From: Sphingomonas sp. 37zxx
GTDB lineage: Bacteria > Pseudomonadota > Alphaproteobacteria > Sphingomonadales > Sphingomonadaceae
Reading direction: 5' to 3'
DNA length: 38,838 nt
Assembly: GCF_000786205.1 (NCBI RefSeq)
Contig: NZ_JROH01000033.1
Location: forward strand, 1 to 38,838
In this document: in pieces, positions 1 through 8,869 of the stretch
How positions within the stretch are numbered: the stretch's first letter is position 1
How the letters are laid out: the number at the start of each line of letters is the position of its first letter
Position numbers and translations under genes: made by a program
Notes under the pieces: model-generated
What the model was told of the DNA's origin: nothing
Database searches by the model: none
Seen by the model: the letters and a program-made list of their open reading frames with translations, nothing else

Positions 1-2
1 AC

Positions 3-167
3 CGTGGGATTTTTCAGCAGCCTGTTAATGACGCCGCTCGCACACTTGGGGTTGGGCGCACCCACCTCTACCGTCTTATAAATGATGGAAAGATCGAAAC
101 CATTCAGCTTGGTCGGCGTCGCTTGGTCAAGGCTGCGTCCCTAAGGAAGCTTATCGAGGAAGGGTAG
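3..167 (+). CDS. Excisionase/AlpA-like HTH DNA-binding protein, 5'-partial
   Basis: An open frame enters from the window edge and stops at TAG 165-167. About 45 C-terminal residues fit the short helix-turn-helix domain of excisionase-type (HTH_17) proteins: an NDAARTLGVGRTHLYRLI helix pair, then DGKIETIQLGRRRLV forming the wing, then a short final helix. Such proteins bind DNA and usually control excision or transcription of integrated elements. No convincing start codon lies in frame inside the window, so the start is presumably upstream. The 19-bp end repeat falls inside this frame, so the reading before about position 28 may belong to another element. The family call is good; the role is inferred from family and from the accessory-looking neighbours. 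Confidence 0.6.
   Translation, partial: RGIFQQPVNDAARTLGVGRTHLYRLINDGKIETIQLGRRRLVKAASLRKLIEEG
10..28 (+). repeat. 19-bp repeat, left copy (inverted partner at right end)
   Basis: The 19 bases tttttcagcagcctgttaa here recur exactly, in inverted orientation, at 38811-38829, which are the two extremes of the window. An exact 19-mer is unlikely by chance in 39 kb. Terminal placement suggests ends of a mobile element or an assembly break at a dispersed repeat. I do not assign it to a named IS family. Confidence 0.6.
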
Positions 168-463
168 GCGCTTTTTCGCGTCAGAATATTCGCAAGGCAT
201 CTATCCGGGCGCGGGTGGCATTCAAAGCATCTGAAAGCCACGCCGCACCGATAGATTAGCAAATATTCGATTTTTCCAATCGACCTGGCCGAGAAAATTT
301 GGGGGCGTGCGACGGGGCGATTACCCTCGTCAGTCCGCATTCTTTCGTCGATCAAATCCCAAAGGGTGACCGGCTGCTCGCACTGTCAAGCAGGCAGATG
401 CCTATTCGCGCACACACGTTGGGGTGTTCAGGACGATCCTTTCCTAGGAAATGCGAGGATCAC
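168..463. other. Non-coding gap, nothing recognised
   Basis: About 300 bases between the excisionase-like gene and the next gene. I see no tRNA, convincing promoter or repeat. Frames that cross it have poor coding character. Confidence 0.4.
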
Positions 464-1048
464 ATGGATATTTATGAGTGTAATGACCGCTTCGGGATTA
501 GCCTAAAGAAGCTCCGACTTATGAGAAATGAGGGAATACTAAAACTGGAAGCAGAGAAGACTGAAAAATATTGGCGTCAGGTAATTTACGACATCAAAAG
601 CGGTAGAATGTCTGCACGTTCAATTGCCTTGACGTATCGATATCCCGGAAAACTGGAAAAGATTACCAACCTGACGCCGCGTGATCGGCGCGTGATTGCA
701 TCTCATTTTGAAGAAGTCGAATTTCCCGTTGAGGATTTGGAACTGAATATGAGATTTGCGGCTCTCATCGGCGCCATTGAGAAACATCCTTTATCGTTGG
801 ATGAATTTATCAGGAGCATTCAGGAGATTATTCCCGACCACGATGTCAGCTACTACTACGTCGCCGGTCGGCTTATGCTGTTTACGTGCAAGACCGATTT
901 TCAAATCAATTTGATGTCAGAGCAATTGGCTCGGGCCTTCGCCAGTGCGAAGGACGAGAAATCCATGCGAGGGTGGTGGCACACCGAGTCCGGCAAATAT
1001 GACCAAGACCCGACCGTTTATCACCGACCGAGGCAATACGATTTATAA
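464..1048 (+). CDS. Hypothetical protein of accessory character
   Basis: This encodes a 194-residue soluble protein that I do not recognise. The ATG at 464 is preceded by GAGGA at 455-459; the longer open frame upstream has no better start. The N-terminal 30 residues (MDIYECNDRFGISLKKLRLM) have a MerR/winged-helix flavour, and the rest is mixed alpha/beta with no signal peptide or membrane segment. Base composition is clearly more AT-rich than the housekeeping genes to the right, which suggests acquired DNA. The stop overlaps the 3' end of the convergent XRE regulator gene by six bases. It could be a regulator or replication/maintenance protein of an integrated element, but no specific function is supported. 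Confidence 0.55.
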   Translation: MDIYECNDRFGISLKKLRLMRNEGILKLEAEKTEKYWRQVIYDIKSGRMSARSIALTYRYPGKLEKITNLTPRDRRVIASHFEEVEFPVEDLELNMRFAALIGAIEKHPLSLDEFIRSIQEIIPDHDVSYYYVAGRLMLFTCKTDFQINLMSEQLARAFASAKDEKSMRGWWHTESGKYDQDPTVYHRPRQYDL

Positions 1049-1285
1049 CGCTGACGCCTCTGTGGTAATCAACGGAATTCCGCCCGTTATGGTGGCCACG
1101 TCGCATTTCATCGCGCGGCACAATTTGACCAACGCCGCGAAGGTCAGATTGTGCTCGCCGCGTTCGATCCGGCCCACGTAGCTCCGATCCAATCCGGCCT
1201 CATGGGCAAACCCTTCCTGCGACATGCCCAACGCTCGCCGCTTTGCGCGAATTCGTTTTCCTAGAATGTCGAGATACGGGTCCAC
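1043..1285 (-). CDS. XRE-family helix-turn-helix regulator
   Basis: An 80-residue protein that is almost entirely a Cro/CI-type HTH domain. It begins LGKRIRAKRRALGMSQEGFA, followed by the recognition-helix region AGLDRSYVGRIERGEHNLT and a closing helix LVKLCRAM. Small stand-alone XRE proteins of this kind control restriction-modification systems, toxin-antitoxin pairs or prophage genes by binding short palindromic operators. No such partner gene is visible here. The start is GTG at 1285 on the minus strand. It lies convergent to the hypothetical gene at 464-1048. The domain call is firm; the target is unknown. Confidence 0.82.
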   Translation of the reverse strand: MDPYLDILGKRIRAKRRALGMSQEGFAHEAGLDRSYVGRIERGEHNLTFAALVKLCRAMKCDVATITGGIPLITTEASAL

Positions 1286-1413
1286 CCGCCTTTGTCACGA
1301 CCATGGTGACTATCGATCCACGGCGTATTAATCCCCTCGTTAATAGTTTGGCGTATTTTTCTGTGCTGCGGAGATCGCTGGGATTTCCACATTGATGTGA
1401 CTGGAAGACCAAA

Positions 1414-1788
1414 ATGCTGGAAATCGCCGGTGGAATTTTGCTTGCCGTAGCTGTGCTGGCGGTGGTCATGGTTGCGTTTCGGTATATTGTCCTGGCGCTA
1501 TCGGCCGGTTTTTGCATCGCGCTCGTTGTCGGGGCTTGGCTGCTGCTTTCTCCAGAAATGGGCGGATGGTGGGCCGCGATATTGCTTCTTACCGGGTTTG
1601 GGATTTGGTTTTGGATGGTCAATCACGACGATCGAATCGAGGGTCGGGAGGACGCCAGCCCCGACCGATTTGCCCGAGCATCCCGGCAACGCCGGTTATC
1701 CAACGGCGAACCGCCTGCTGCCTACGTGCTAGACGCCTGGCACCAGCGCCACCGCATCGCCCGGAATGAGGTGAAGAATTCCGACTAG
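1414..1788 (+). CDS. Small membrane protein of unknown function
   Basis: A 124-residue protein. The first 70 residues are strongly hydrophobic and form two or three membrane helices (about 5-24, 27-46 and 52-68). A charged cytoplasm-like tail follows, rich in Arg and Asp. The ATG at 1414 has a weak GGAAG upstream. I do not recognise a family. It sits alone between the XRE regulator and the left boundary of the metX-metW region, so context gives little. Confidence 0.5.
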   Translation: MLEIAGGILLAVAVLAVVMVAFRYIVLALSAGFCIALVVGAWLLLSPEMGGWWAAILLLTGFGIWFWMVNHDDRIEGREDASPDRFARASRQRRLSNGEPPAAYVLDAWHQRHRIARNEVKNSD

Positions 1789-2108
1789 ACGAAAAAAACG
1801 GCATCTCTCTCGCGCGTTCAATAGCGCAGGTGTTTATGTAATTTTATCGAAGGCTACCCCCCCCGGCCACGGGCATTTCACCGGCGGGTCCGCGCCATGT
1901 TGGCTAACAAGCAATGCTTGCGCGCCATTCGCGAATCGCCACGTAAAAAACACCACTCCCGCCGCAAAGTTAGAAAGAAACTTTCGCACACGGGGGCCAC
2001 ATTGGGGGCCAGTTAAAATCAGTCAGAAAAAATATGACAATATAGCAAACAGATAAAGCTTGTTTGTGAGTCCTGTAGGCGCACCATTATCAATACTCCC
2101 GCTGGCTC
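1789..2108. other. Intergenic boundary region with GGGGGCCA direct repeat
   Basis: No gene is seen in these 320 bases. GGGGGCCA occurs twice in direct orientation (1992-1999 and 2004-2011), followed by an AT-rich stretch at 2011-2060. A tRNA-3'-end-like string lies at 2068-2086. The region marks the change from the accessory-looking left flank to housekeeping genes. Paired short direct repeats are compatible with recombinase arm sites, but that reading is inference. Confidence 0.35.
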
Positions 2109-2711
2109 TCAGCACAAGCACCCCCGCCGCAGCAGGAACACCGCGTGTTCGGCGCGGAAGTTTGCCGCACTGGCACTGGTCGGGCTGCCTTTCGACAGGA
2201 ACCAGCTACCCTCCACCGCGATGTCGCGTTCGCGCACGAAGGATCGGAAATCGTCGATCGTGACGTGATGGATGTTGGGCGTCGCGTACCACGCGACCGG
2301 CAGCAGCTCGGTTACCGGCATCCGCCCGCCCCACAGCAATGACGCGCGCACCCGCCAATGCGCGAAATTGGGGAACGACACGAACGCCCGCCCGCCGATC
2401 CGCAGCAAGTGATCCAGCACGCGATCGGGATGCCGCGTCGTTTGCAGCGTCTGGCTAAGGATCGCATAGTCGAAGCTGTTGTCGGGATAATCGGCCAGGT
2501 CGACATCGGCATCACCCTGGACCACCGACAATCCGCGCTCCATCGCGGCGGCGACGTTGGCCGGGTCCAGCTCAAGCCCGCGCGCATCAACGCCGGCGGT
2601 ATCGCGCAGCGCCGCCATCAGCGCGCCGTCGCCGCAGCCGACATCGAGCACCCGCGTGGCGGGGGCGACATTGCGCGCGATGACCGCGAGATCGGAGCGA
2701 AGGTCACTCAA
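2109..2711 (-). CDS. metW: Methionine biosynthesis protein MetW
   Basis: A 200-residue class I SAM-dependent methyltransferase-like protein. The glycine-rich SAM loop VLDVGCGDG is at about 22-30, an acidic residue ends strand 2 (GLELD), and the MetW-typical SQTLQ segment sits near 110. MetW works with MetX in homoserine acylation, where it is needed for full MetX activity; its own methyltransferase chemistry is not established. The start codon is TTG at 2711, and the first four bases overlap the end of metX, a classic translational coupling. The final residues (RRGCLC) look unusual, and the stop lies only about 40 bp from the accessory-looking flank, so the extreme C-terminus could have been altered by an insertion. 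Confidence 0.93.
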   Translation of the reverse strand: MSDLRSDLAVIARNVAPATRVLDVGCGDGALMAALRDTAGVDARGLELDPANVAAAMERGLSVVQGDADVDLADYPDNSFDYAILSQTLQTTRHPDRVLDHLLRIGGRAFVSFPNFAHWRVRASLLWGGRMPVTELLPVAWYATPNIHHVTIDDFRSFVRERDIAVEGSWFLSKGSPTSASAANFRAEHAVFLLRRGCLC

Positions 2712-3835
2712 TGTCGGTCCCCCGCCCGCAGAAAACCGTCGATCACGCGGTTCAGCTCAGGGCTTTCGAGCAGGAAGGCGTCATGCCCGAACGGCGACGA
2801 CAATTCGACGAAGCTCGCGCGCGCGCCCGCGGCATTCAGCGCATGAACGATCGCGCGGCTGTCGCGCGTGGGATACAGCCAGTCGGTGTCGAAGCTGACC
2901 ACGCAGAACCGCGCCTTGCTGTCGCGAAAGGCGTTGGCGAGCACGCCGCCATGTTCCTCGGCCAAGTCGAAATAATCGAGCGCGCGGGTGATGTAGAGAT
3001 AGGCGTTGGCGTCGAAGCGGTCGCTGAAGGTGAGGCCCTGATGGCGCAGATAGCTTTCGACCTGGAAATCGGCGTCGAAGCCGAACGACTTCGCCTCGCG
3101 CGCCTGCAACCGCCGGCCGAATTTCTCGGTCAGCCCGGCTTCGGACAGATAGGTGATGTGCGCCGCCATCCGTGCGACCGCGAGGCCGGCAGCAGGCGGG
3201 GTCGCGCTGTAATAATCGCCGCCGCGCCAAGCCGGATCGGCCATGATCGCCTGTCGCCCAACTTCGTGAAAGGCGATGTTCTGCGCCGAATGCCGCGCGG
3301 TCGAGGCCAGCACCACCGCCGCTTCGACCCGATCGGGATAGGTCGCCGCCCAGGACAGCACCTGCATGCCGCCCATCGATCCGCCGACCACCGCCTGCAG
3401 CCGCCCGACCCCGAGGTGATCGAGCAGCATCGCCTGCGCGCGCACCATGTCGCGGATGGTGATGACCGGGAAGCTCATGCCCCAGGGCTTGTCCGTCGCG
3501 GAGTTGATCGTTGCTGGCCCCGATGATCCCATGCAACTGCCCAGCACATTGGCGCAGACGATGAAATGCCGCGCCGGGTCGATCGGCTTGCCTGGGCCGA
3601 CCATGCGAGTCCACCAGCCGGGCTTGCCGGTGACGGGATGGCTGGCGGCGACATGCTGGTCGCCGGTGAGCGCGTGGCAGATCAGGATCGCGTTGCCGGC
3701 ATCGGGGGCGAGCGTGCCATAGGTTTCATAGCCGATGTCGACCGGCGACAGCAGACCGCCGCCGTCGAGCTTGAGCGGCCCCGCCAGCGTGACGCGGCGG
3801 TTGAGGCCAAAACGTTGATCGGTGCTCGAATCCAT
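2708..3835 (-). CDS. metX: Homoserine O-acyltransferase MetX
   Basis: A 375-residue alpha/beta-hydrolase that transfers an acyl group (acetyl or succinyl, not decidable by eye) from acyl-CoA to the homoserine hydroxyl, the first committed step to methionine. The nucleophile elbow GGSMGGMQ puts Ser at 153. The acid is Asp 318 in DTDWLYP, and the catalytic His is 351 in SPFGHDAF. The oxyanion-side segment [12 protein letters not shown] is also present. The ATG at 3835 gives normal family length; the open frame runs further upstream but without family similarity. It is divergent from hisC (90 bp apart) and coupled to metW downstream. Confidence 0.95.
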   Translation of the reverse strand: MDSSTDQRFGLNRRVTLAGPLKLDGGGLLSPVDIGYETYGTLAPDAGNAILICHALTGDQHVAASHPVTGKPGWWTRMVGPGKPIDPARHFIVCANVLGSCMGSSGPATINSATDKPWGMSFPVITIRDMVRAQAMLLDHLGVGRLQAVVGGSMGGMQVLSWAATYPDRVEAAVVLASTARHSAQNIAFHEVGRQAIMADPAWRGGDYYSATPPAAGLAVARMAAHITYLSEAGLTEKFGRRLQAREAKSFGFDADFQVESYLRHQGLTFSDRFDANAYLYITRALDYFDLAEEHGGVLANAFRDSKARFCVVSFDTDWLYPTRDSRAIVHALNAAGARASFVELSSPFGHDAFLLESPELNRVIDGFLRAGDRH

Positions 3836-3925
3836 GCCGTGCCCGGTAGGCGCGGGGGGGCGTGCGATCAAGCCGGCGCGAGGGGCAGCTTGCCATTCGC
3901 GCGCCTGTGGGCCATCGCAAATCGC

Positions 3926-5020
3926 ATGACCGCACCTATCCCCAAGCCCTGGATCATGGACATCGCCCCCTATGTGCCGGGCCGATCCAAGACCGATGAC
4001 GGCCGCGTCGTCGCCAAGCTGTCGTCGAACGAAAACCCGCTGGGCACCGCCCCGCAAGCGCGCGCCGCGTTCGATGCCGCGCATGGCAGCCTGGAGCGTT
4101 ATCCCGACGCCGGCGCTGCCGAGCTGCGCGAGGCGATCGCTGCGTCGTGCGACCTTGACCCCGCGCGCGTCATTTATGGCACCGGATCGGACGAAGTGCT
4201 CCATCTGGCGGCGGGTGCCTTTGCCGGGCCGGGCGATGAAGTGATCTTCGTTCGCTATGGTTTTGCCGTTTACGAAATCGCGACGCGGCGGGTCGGCGCG
4301 ACCCCGGTGATCGCCCCCGATCGGGACTATGCCACCGACGTCGATTCGATCCTGGCCGCAGTCACCGACAAGACGCGAATCGTGTTCGTCGCCAATCCGA
4401 ACAACCCCACCGGCACCTTCATCGCCCGCGAGGAAATCGCGCGGCTGCATGCAGGCTTGCCCAAATGGGTGCTGCTGGTGATCGACCAGGCCTATGCCGA
4501 ATATATCGACGCTAATGACGACGATCACGGCCTCGAGCTCGCGAAGACCAAGGCCAACGTGCTGGTCACCCGCACCTTCAGCAAGATTTTCGGCCTTGCC
4601 GCAGAACGCATCGGCTGGGGCTATGCCGCGCCCGAGATCATCGACGCGATGCACCGGATCCGCGCGCCGTTCAACGTGACCACGGCGGGCCAGGCGGCGG
4701 CGATCGCTGCGCTGGCGGCGACCGATTTCGTCGATGCCAGCCGCGCGCATAATGCTGAGTGGCGGGCATGGTTCGCGGGCGAGATCGAGAAATTGGGCAA
4801 TGCCGGGCTGCGCGCGGTGCCCTCGAAAGCCAATTTCGTGCTGGTGCTGTTCGAAGGCAGGGTGACCGCCGAGCAAGCCTATCACGGGCTGATGGATCGC
4901 GGATATATCGTGCGCTGGCTGCCGGGGCAGGGGCTGCCCAACGCGCTGCGAATCTCGATCGGCACCGCGCAGGAAACACAGGGCGTCGCGGCGGCGCTGC
5001 GTGAGATCGTCGCGGGCTGA
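3926..5020 (+). CDS. hisC: Histidinol-phosphate aminotransferase HisC
   Basis: A 364-residue class I/II PLP aminotransferase. It catalyses the glutamate-dependent amination of imidazole acetol phosphate in histidine synthesis, and in alphaproteobacteria it often also serves tyrosine/phenylalanine transamination. Visible motifs are LSSNENPLG near the N-terminus (32-40), YGTGSDE (84-90), the ANPNNPTGT turn (157-165), IDQAYAEY with the PLP-contacting Asp 188, and TFSKIFGLA with the Schiff-base Lys 220. The ATG at 3926 gives standard length. The stop overlaps the tyrA ATG by one base (TGATG), so the two are co-translated. This pairing supports a role in tyrosine synthesis as well. Confidence 0.94.
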   Translation: MTAPIPKPWIMDIAPYVPGRSKTDDGRVVAKLSSNENPLGTAPQARAAFDAAHGSLERYPDAGAAELREAIAASCDLDPARVIYGTGSDEVLHLAAGAFAGPGDEVIFVRYGFAVYEIATRRVGATPVIAPDRDYATDVDSILAAVTDKTRIVFVANPNNPTGTFIAREEIARLHAGLPKWVLLVIDQAYAEYIDANDDDHGLELAKTKANVLVTRTFSKIFGLAAERIGWGYAAPEIIDAMHRIRAPFNVTTAGQAAAIAALAATDFVDASRAHNAEWRAWFAGEIEKLGNAGLRAVPSKANFVLVLFEGRVTAEQAYHGLMDRGYIVRWLPGQGLPNALRISIGTAQETQGVAAALREIVAG

Positions 5021-5928
5021 TGCTGCCGTTCGCGCGGGTCACCGTGGTCGGCCTGGGGCTGATCGGATCATCGGTCGCGCGCGCGGTGCGGGCGCGGATG
5101 CCCACCGTGCGGGTGACCGGCTATGACGCCAGCGCGCAGGTGCGCGAAACCGCACGCGCGATCGACCTGTGCGACGATGTGACCGACACGCCCGGCGCGG
5201 CGGTGATCGACGCCGACCTGGTGGTGCTGTGCGTCCCCGTCGGCGCGATGGGCGCGGTCGCCGCGCAGCTTGCTGCCGATCTGCCCGCCGACGCGATCGT
5301 CACCGATGTCGGATCGTGCAAGGCAAGCGTGGTCGAGGCGTTGCAGGCGGCGCTGCCGGGCACGACGATCGTCCCGGCGCACCCGGTGGCGGGCACCGAG
5401 CAGAGCGGCCCCGAGGCTGGCTTTGCCACCTTGTTCAACCATCGCTGGTGCATTCTCACCCCGCCGGAGGGCACCGATCCAGTCGCGATCGAGCGGGTGG
5501 CGACCTTCTGGCGCAATCTGGGCGCGCAGATCGAGACGATGGCCCCCGACCATCATGATCGCGTGCTGGCGGTGACCAGCCATTTGCCGCATCTGATCGC
5601 CTATACCATCGTCGGCACCGCATCGGACCTGGAGGAAGTCACCCGGTCGGAGGTGATCAAATATTCGGCGGGGGGGTTCCGCGACTTTACCCGGATCGCG
5701 GCGTCCGATCCGACGATGTGGCGCGACGTGTTCCTGTCGAACCGCGAGGCGGTGCTCGACATGCTCCAGCGTTTTTCCGAAGACCTGTCGGCGCTGCAGC
5801 GCGCGATCCGATGGGGCAAAGGCGATGAATTGTTCGACCTGTTCGAGCGCACCCGCGCCGTCCGCCGCTCGATCGTAGAAGAAGGCCAGGACGACGCCGC
5901 CCCCGATTTCGGGCGTTCGCACGAATAG
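5020..5928 (+). CDS. tyrA: Prephenate/arogenate dehydrogenase (TyrA/TyrC type)
   Basis: A 302-residue NAD(P)-dependent dehydrogenase that oxidatively decarboxylates prephenate or arogenate towards tyrosine. The N-terminal Rossmann loop GLGLIGSS is at 11-18, TDVGSCK at 95-101, the [13 protein letters not shown] substrate segment at 121-133, and SHLPHLIAY at 187-195 carries the helical-domain histidines. There is no fused chorismate mutase or ACT domain, as in the short cyclohexadienyl dehydrogenases. Substrate preference cannot be told from sequence alone. It is translationally coupled to hisC. Confidence 0.92.
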   Translation: MLPFARVTVVGLGLIGSSVARAVRARMPTVRVTGYDASAQVRETARAIDLCDDVTDTPGAAVIDADLVVLCVPVGAMGAVAAQLAADLPADAIVTDVGSCKASVVEALQAALPGTTIVPAHPVAGTEQSGPEAGFATLFNHRWCILTPPEGTDPVAIERVATFWRNLGAQIETMAPDHHDRVLAVTSHLPHLIAYTIVGTASDLEEVTRSEVIKYSAGGFRDFTRIAASDPTMWRDVFLSNREAVLDMLQRFSEDLSALQRAIRWGKGDELFDLFERTRAVRRSIVEEGQDDAAPDFGRSHE

Positions 5929-6366
5929 GGCGGCCTTTGCGCCTTTGCCGTTTCGCGTCCGTGCTGCCATCGTCAAAGCACCGTCCTTCATTTGCGCGCC
6001 GCCGGTTTCCCTTCGCCGAGCGATGCTTCGGCGGAACCGGATTCGGCGAGTCGCGGCGGCCCCGGATGCTCGGAAAGCTACAAAAGCTACACTACGTACC
6101 CCCTGGATTGCCCCTCCCCGCGTGGCGGAACGCGATGCTGGAGGCGGATGCGGCGAGCGTGTGCATGGGGCGGTCGTATCAAGGTGGGGGCTTGTAGGAC
6201 AGCGGGGTGGGGTTTGGGGCGACGCGGCCGGGCTGGTGGACGGATGAGGTGGAACGATGCCGAATCGCTATCGGGAAGGCAGACAGCCATCGCGCAGAAG
6301 ACCATTTTGGTGATCTTCTTAAAATGGATGCTATCCAGGGAATAGCTGGCGTTTCAGCTAGCCGAC
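5929..6366. other. Non-coding stretch, nothing recognised
   Basis: About 440 bases between tyrA and the convergent small membrane protein gene. Open frames cross it in several phases, but none has a plausible start with a ribosome site or a recognisable product. I see no tRNA, repeat or clear T-tract terminator. Confidence 0.4.
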
Positions 6367-6690
6367 CTAGCTTCGAAAAAATTTCCATCGCTTGAAGGAT
6401 TGCCAGGCTGCGCTGCAAATTAGCGCTGCCGACAAGACCAATCCACCAGAAAATATAGACATTCCACCCATCAGAAGCGTCTGGAGTAGTAGATCGCTCT
6501 CGATTTCAGCCGGTTTGGGGAGTAATTTCATTGTAGCGTAGAAGGCGGCTAGCGAGCTGAAAAATGCAGCAATTCCAAAACCGAACCGGGTTTGGGGTTC
6601 AACCAGGCGCAACGCTTCGCGGGACCATGAGATCGCCAAGAGCAAAGGCAGCATAAATGCCACCATCAAGATCGTTTCGATTGGGCCCAT
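6367..6690 (-). CDS. Small membrane protein of unknown function
   Basis: A 107-residue protein predicted to span the membrane three times: helices at about 5-20 (ILMVAFMLPLLLAISW), 34-52 and 72-95. A short basic tail (QSFKRWKFFRS) would lie in the cytoplasm. The ATG at 6690 starts directly before the first helix; an in-frame ATG at 6735 would add 15 polar residues and is less likely. No Shine-Dalgarno site is obvious. I do not recognise the family. It lies just downstream of the plsC-like gene on the same strand but separated by 66 bp. Confidence 0.5.
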   Translation of the reverse strand: MGPIETILMVAFMLPLLLAISWSREALRLVEPQTRFGFGIAAFFSSLAAFYATMKLLPKPAEIESDLLLQTLLMGGMSIFSGGLVLSAALICSAAWQSFKRWKFFRS

Positions 6691-6756
6691 GCGATCAGAA
6701 TACCCCCGGTGGTGCGTGCCTGCAATGGGGTGCAACCCGCCATCCCGACCACCGCT

Positions 6757-7461
6757 TCACCCCACCAACCGCTCAGTCTCGATCGCGTTGATCCCCGCAT
6801 GTGCCGCCGCTTCGATCGCCTCGCGCTTCATGCCCGGGGGTAGCGGTTCGGCGAAGCGGAACTCTACTACCCCTGCGTGCTTCATGCCCTTTCGCGGCCA
6901 GACCCTGGCGGTTTCGAGCGCGATCGGCACGGCGGGCAGGCCCAGGGCGCGGTACAGGCCGGCAAAGCCTGATTTGAGCGCTGGGGTCTCGCCGGGATCG
7001 ACGCGGGTTCCCTCGGGGAACAGCAGCACCGGGCGGCCCGCTGCGCGCGCGGCCTGGGCCTGGCGCATCATTTCGCGCAGGGCCTGGGACGAGGCATCGC
7101 GATCGACCATGATCGCGCCATAGCGTTTGGCCACCCAGCCCCAAAAGGGGATGTCGCCCAGTTCGCGCTTCATCACCACCACGGGCGCGCCGAGAATGCG
7201 GGTGAGTTCGAAGGTTTCGTAAAACGACTGGTGCTTGGCGACGTAAAATGCCGGGCCTTCGGGGCGGGCTGCGCCGGTGATGCGGGTTTCGATGCCGAGC
7301 ACATAGCGCGACACCAGCCGGTGCCATTGGAACCATAGCAGCACGCCGCGCCGCATCGTTGCCCCCCCCACCAGTGCGGTAGCGCAGGCAAAGGGCACCA
7401 GCACCGCCGAGCCTGCGTAAAACAGAATTTCGAACGCGAGCGCGCGCAGCCTGGCAATCAT
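6757..7461 (-). CDS. 1-acyl-sn-glycerol-3-phosphate acyltransferase (PlsC-like)
   Basis: A 234-residue membrane-associated acyltransferase that would acylate lysophosphatidate to phosphatidate in phospholipid synthesis. There is an N-terminal hydrophobic helix (about 10-34). Acyltransferase motif I is KHQSFYETFE (76-85), with Glu in place of the usual Asp of HX4D, a variant I expect in proteobacterial PlsC-like proteins. The glycerophosphate-binding FPEGTR is at 148-153, and AVPIALE (177-183) forms block IV. The ATG at 7461 overlaps the stop of the ydcF-like gene (ATGA) and is preferred over an upstream TTG at 7479. It is the last gene of the ftsE-ftsX-ydcF-plsC operon. Confidence 0.9.
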   Translation of the reverse strand: MIARLRALAFEILFYAGSAVLVPFACATALVGGATMRRGVLLWFQWHRLVSRYVLGIETRITGAARPEGPAFYVAKHQSFYETFELTRILGAPVVVMKRELGDIPFWGWVAKRYGAIMVDRDASSQALREMMRQAQAARAAGRPVLLFPEGTRVDPGETPALKSGFAGLYRALGLPAVPIALETARVWPRKGMKHAGVVEFRFAEPLPPGMKREAIEAAAHAGINAIETERLVG

Positions 7462-7994
7462 CCGGCAAACCCTATCCAAAGCGCGACCCGGCGGATCAGC
7501 AGCTTGTTATATTCATCGAACAAGGTGGTGAAGCGCGCATTGGTGCGTACCGGGTCGCCGACGACGTCGACCTCACCGCCCAGCGCATTGTCGAGTTCGA
7601 GCCGCGCGCGCGCCATGTGCCAGTCGGCGGTGACCAGCCGGACGCTTTTATAGCCATGTTTGCGGACCCAATTGGCGGTTTCGTCGCCGTTCGATCGGGT
7701 GTCGATCGCGTCCTGGCCAAGGTCGATGCAGCAGGCGAACAGCGCGGGGCGCGCGCGATAGGCGATCGCGAGTTCGATCGGGCGGACGCTGGGGTCGACG
7801 CCCGAAATCAGCATGCGATCGGCGCGCTTGTCCTCCATCAGTGCGAGGCCGCGGTCGATCCTTCCCGCGCCGCCGGTCGGCACGACGATCGCGTCGGTGC
7901 GCCGGTCGTCGAGCGGCTGGCCGAGGCCGAGCATGAACACGACGAAGCCCAGCGCATAGGCAAGCGCCAGAAAGGATGCGGCGCGCAGGATCAC
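7458..7994 (-). CDS. YdcF-like DUF218 membrane protein
   Basis: A 178-residue protein with one N-terminal membrane helix (about 5-24) and a DUF218/YdcF fold. The segment AIVVPTGGAGRIDRGLAL matches the first conserved strand-loop. DRMLISGVD, DTRSNGDETANWV and VRLVTADWHMARA match the later conserved blocks. Members such as ElyC/SanA have been linked to cell-envelope integrity, but the enzymatic function is not known. The start is GTG at 7994, overlapping the ftsX stop (GTGA). Position between ftsX and plsC suggests an envelope role. Confidence 0.85.
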   Translation of the reverse strand: MILRAASFLALAYALGFVVFMLGLGQPLDDRRTDAIVVPTGGAGRIDRGLALMEDKRADRMLISGVDPSVRPIELAIAYRARPALFACCIDLGQDAIDTRSNGDETANWVRKHGYKSVRLVTADWHMARARLELDNALGGEVDVVGDPVRTNARFTTLFDEYNKLLIRRVALWIGFAG

Positions 7995-8869
7995 AGCCGC
8001 CGCCCCAGCGCGCCGAGCACCGTCATCCGCGCGGCGATGGTCGCCATCAGCGTAAAGCCGAGCGGCATCATCGCCAGGATCGCCCAATCGGCGGGGCGAA
8101 GCGTGACGCCGCCGACGATTTCGGCCCCCAGCCGGTCGATCTGGCTGCCGATGAAGATCAGGAACGCCACCGCCAGCAGCGTGCCGACCGCGCCGCCCAG
8201 CAGCGTGTCGATCGCGATTCGGCGCTGGAACAGTCGCGCAACCTGGACATCGGTGGAGCCGAGCATGTGCAGCACTTCGATCGTGTCGCGGTGCGTGTCC
8301 AGCCCCGATCGTGCCGCCAGCAGCACGACCAAGGTGGTGGCGCTGGCCACCAGCACCACCAGCCCACCCGCCAGCAGCGCCAGCGTGGCGATGAAACCGC
8401 GCACCGGGGCTAGCCACTGCGCATGCGCGTCGATCCGCGCCTGGGGTGCGATGCCGCGTACCAGCCGCTCGATCGCGGCGGCGGCGGCGGGGGTGGTCAG
8501 GTCGACGTCGATCATCGCGGGCATCGGCAGGTCGGCATCAAGCCCGGCCTCCCCCAGCCAGGGTTCGAGCAATTGCGCCAGCCGGGCGCGATCGACTTCG
8601 GCGGCGGCGCGTACCTCGGGCCGGGGGCGTAGCGCTGCGATGATCGCGGCGACGCTGCGGTCGCGGACGGCGGCGTCGCCCTCGACGATCTGCACCGTCA
8701 GCCGGCCGGCAAGATCGCTGTCGAGCGCGCGGGTCGCGGCCCAGGTGGCCAGGCCCAGCGCGGCGGCGAGGACGGTCAGGAACAGCATGATCGCCATGAT
8801 CCAGCGCATCGCGCGGGTGGCGCGGCCATCGTCGAGCAGCCGGCGATCGGGTGCGCGCGCTGCGATCAC
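7991..8869 (-). CDS. ftsX: Cell division permease-like protein FtsX
   Basis: A 292-residue inner-membrane protein with the FtsX layout: a cytoplasmic N-terminus, a first membrane helix at about 23-46, a roughly 120-residue periplasmic domain, and three C-terminal membrane helices (about 163-190, 215-245, 262-285). With FtsE it forms the divisome ABC complex that activates septal peptidoglycan hydrolases from the cytoplasmic side. The segment VLHMLGSTDVQVARLFQRR between helices is typical of the family. The start is GTG at 8869, overlapping the ftsE stop (GTGA), so both subunits are made stoichiometrically. Confidence 0.92.
   Translation of the reverse strand: MIAARAPDRRLLDDGRATRAMRWIMAIMLFLTVLAAALGLATWAATRALDSDLAGRLTVQIVEGDAAVRDRSVAAIIAALRPRPEVRAAAEVDRARLAQLLEPWLGEAGLDADLPMPAMIDVDLTTPAAAAAIERLVRGIAPQARIDAHAQWLAPVRGFIATLALLAGGLVVLVASATTLVVLLAARSGLDTHRDTIEVLHMLGSTDVQVARLFQRRIAIDTLLGGAVGTLLAVAFLIFIGSQIDRLGAEIVGGVTLRPADWAILAMMPLGFTLMATIAARMTVLGALGRRL

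Noticed and set aside
2068..2086. A string ending ...GCGCACCA that resembles a tRNA 3' end (possible attachment site)
   Set aside because: The distance from the T-loop-like bases to the CCA is one base too short and the T-loop consensus is not met; no tRNA body precedes it. Kept only as a hint within the boundary region.
3836..4885. Upstream continuation of the metX open frame on the minus strand
   Set aside because: It lies antisense to hisC and shows no family similarity; high GC keeps the frame open.
5929..6366. Several overlapping frames between tyrA and the small membrane protein gene
   Set aside because: None has a credible start, a recognisable domain or membrane segments.
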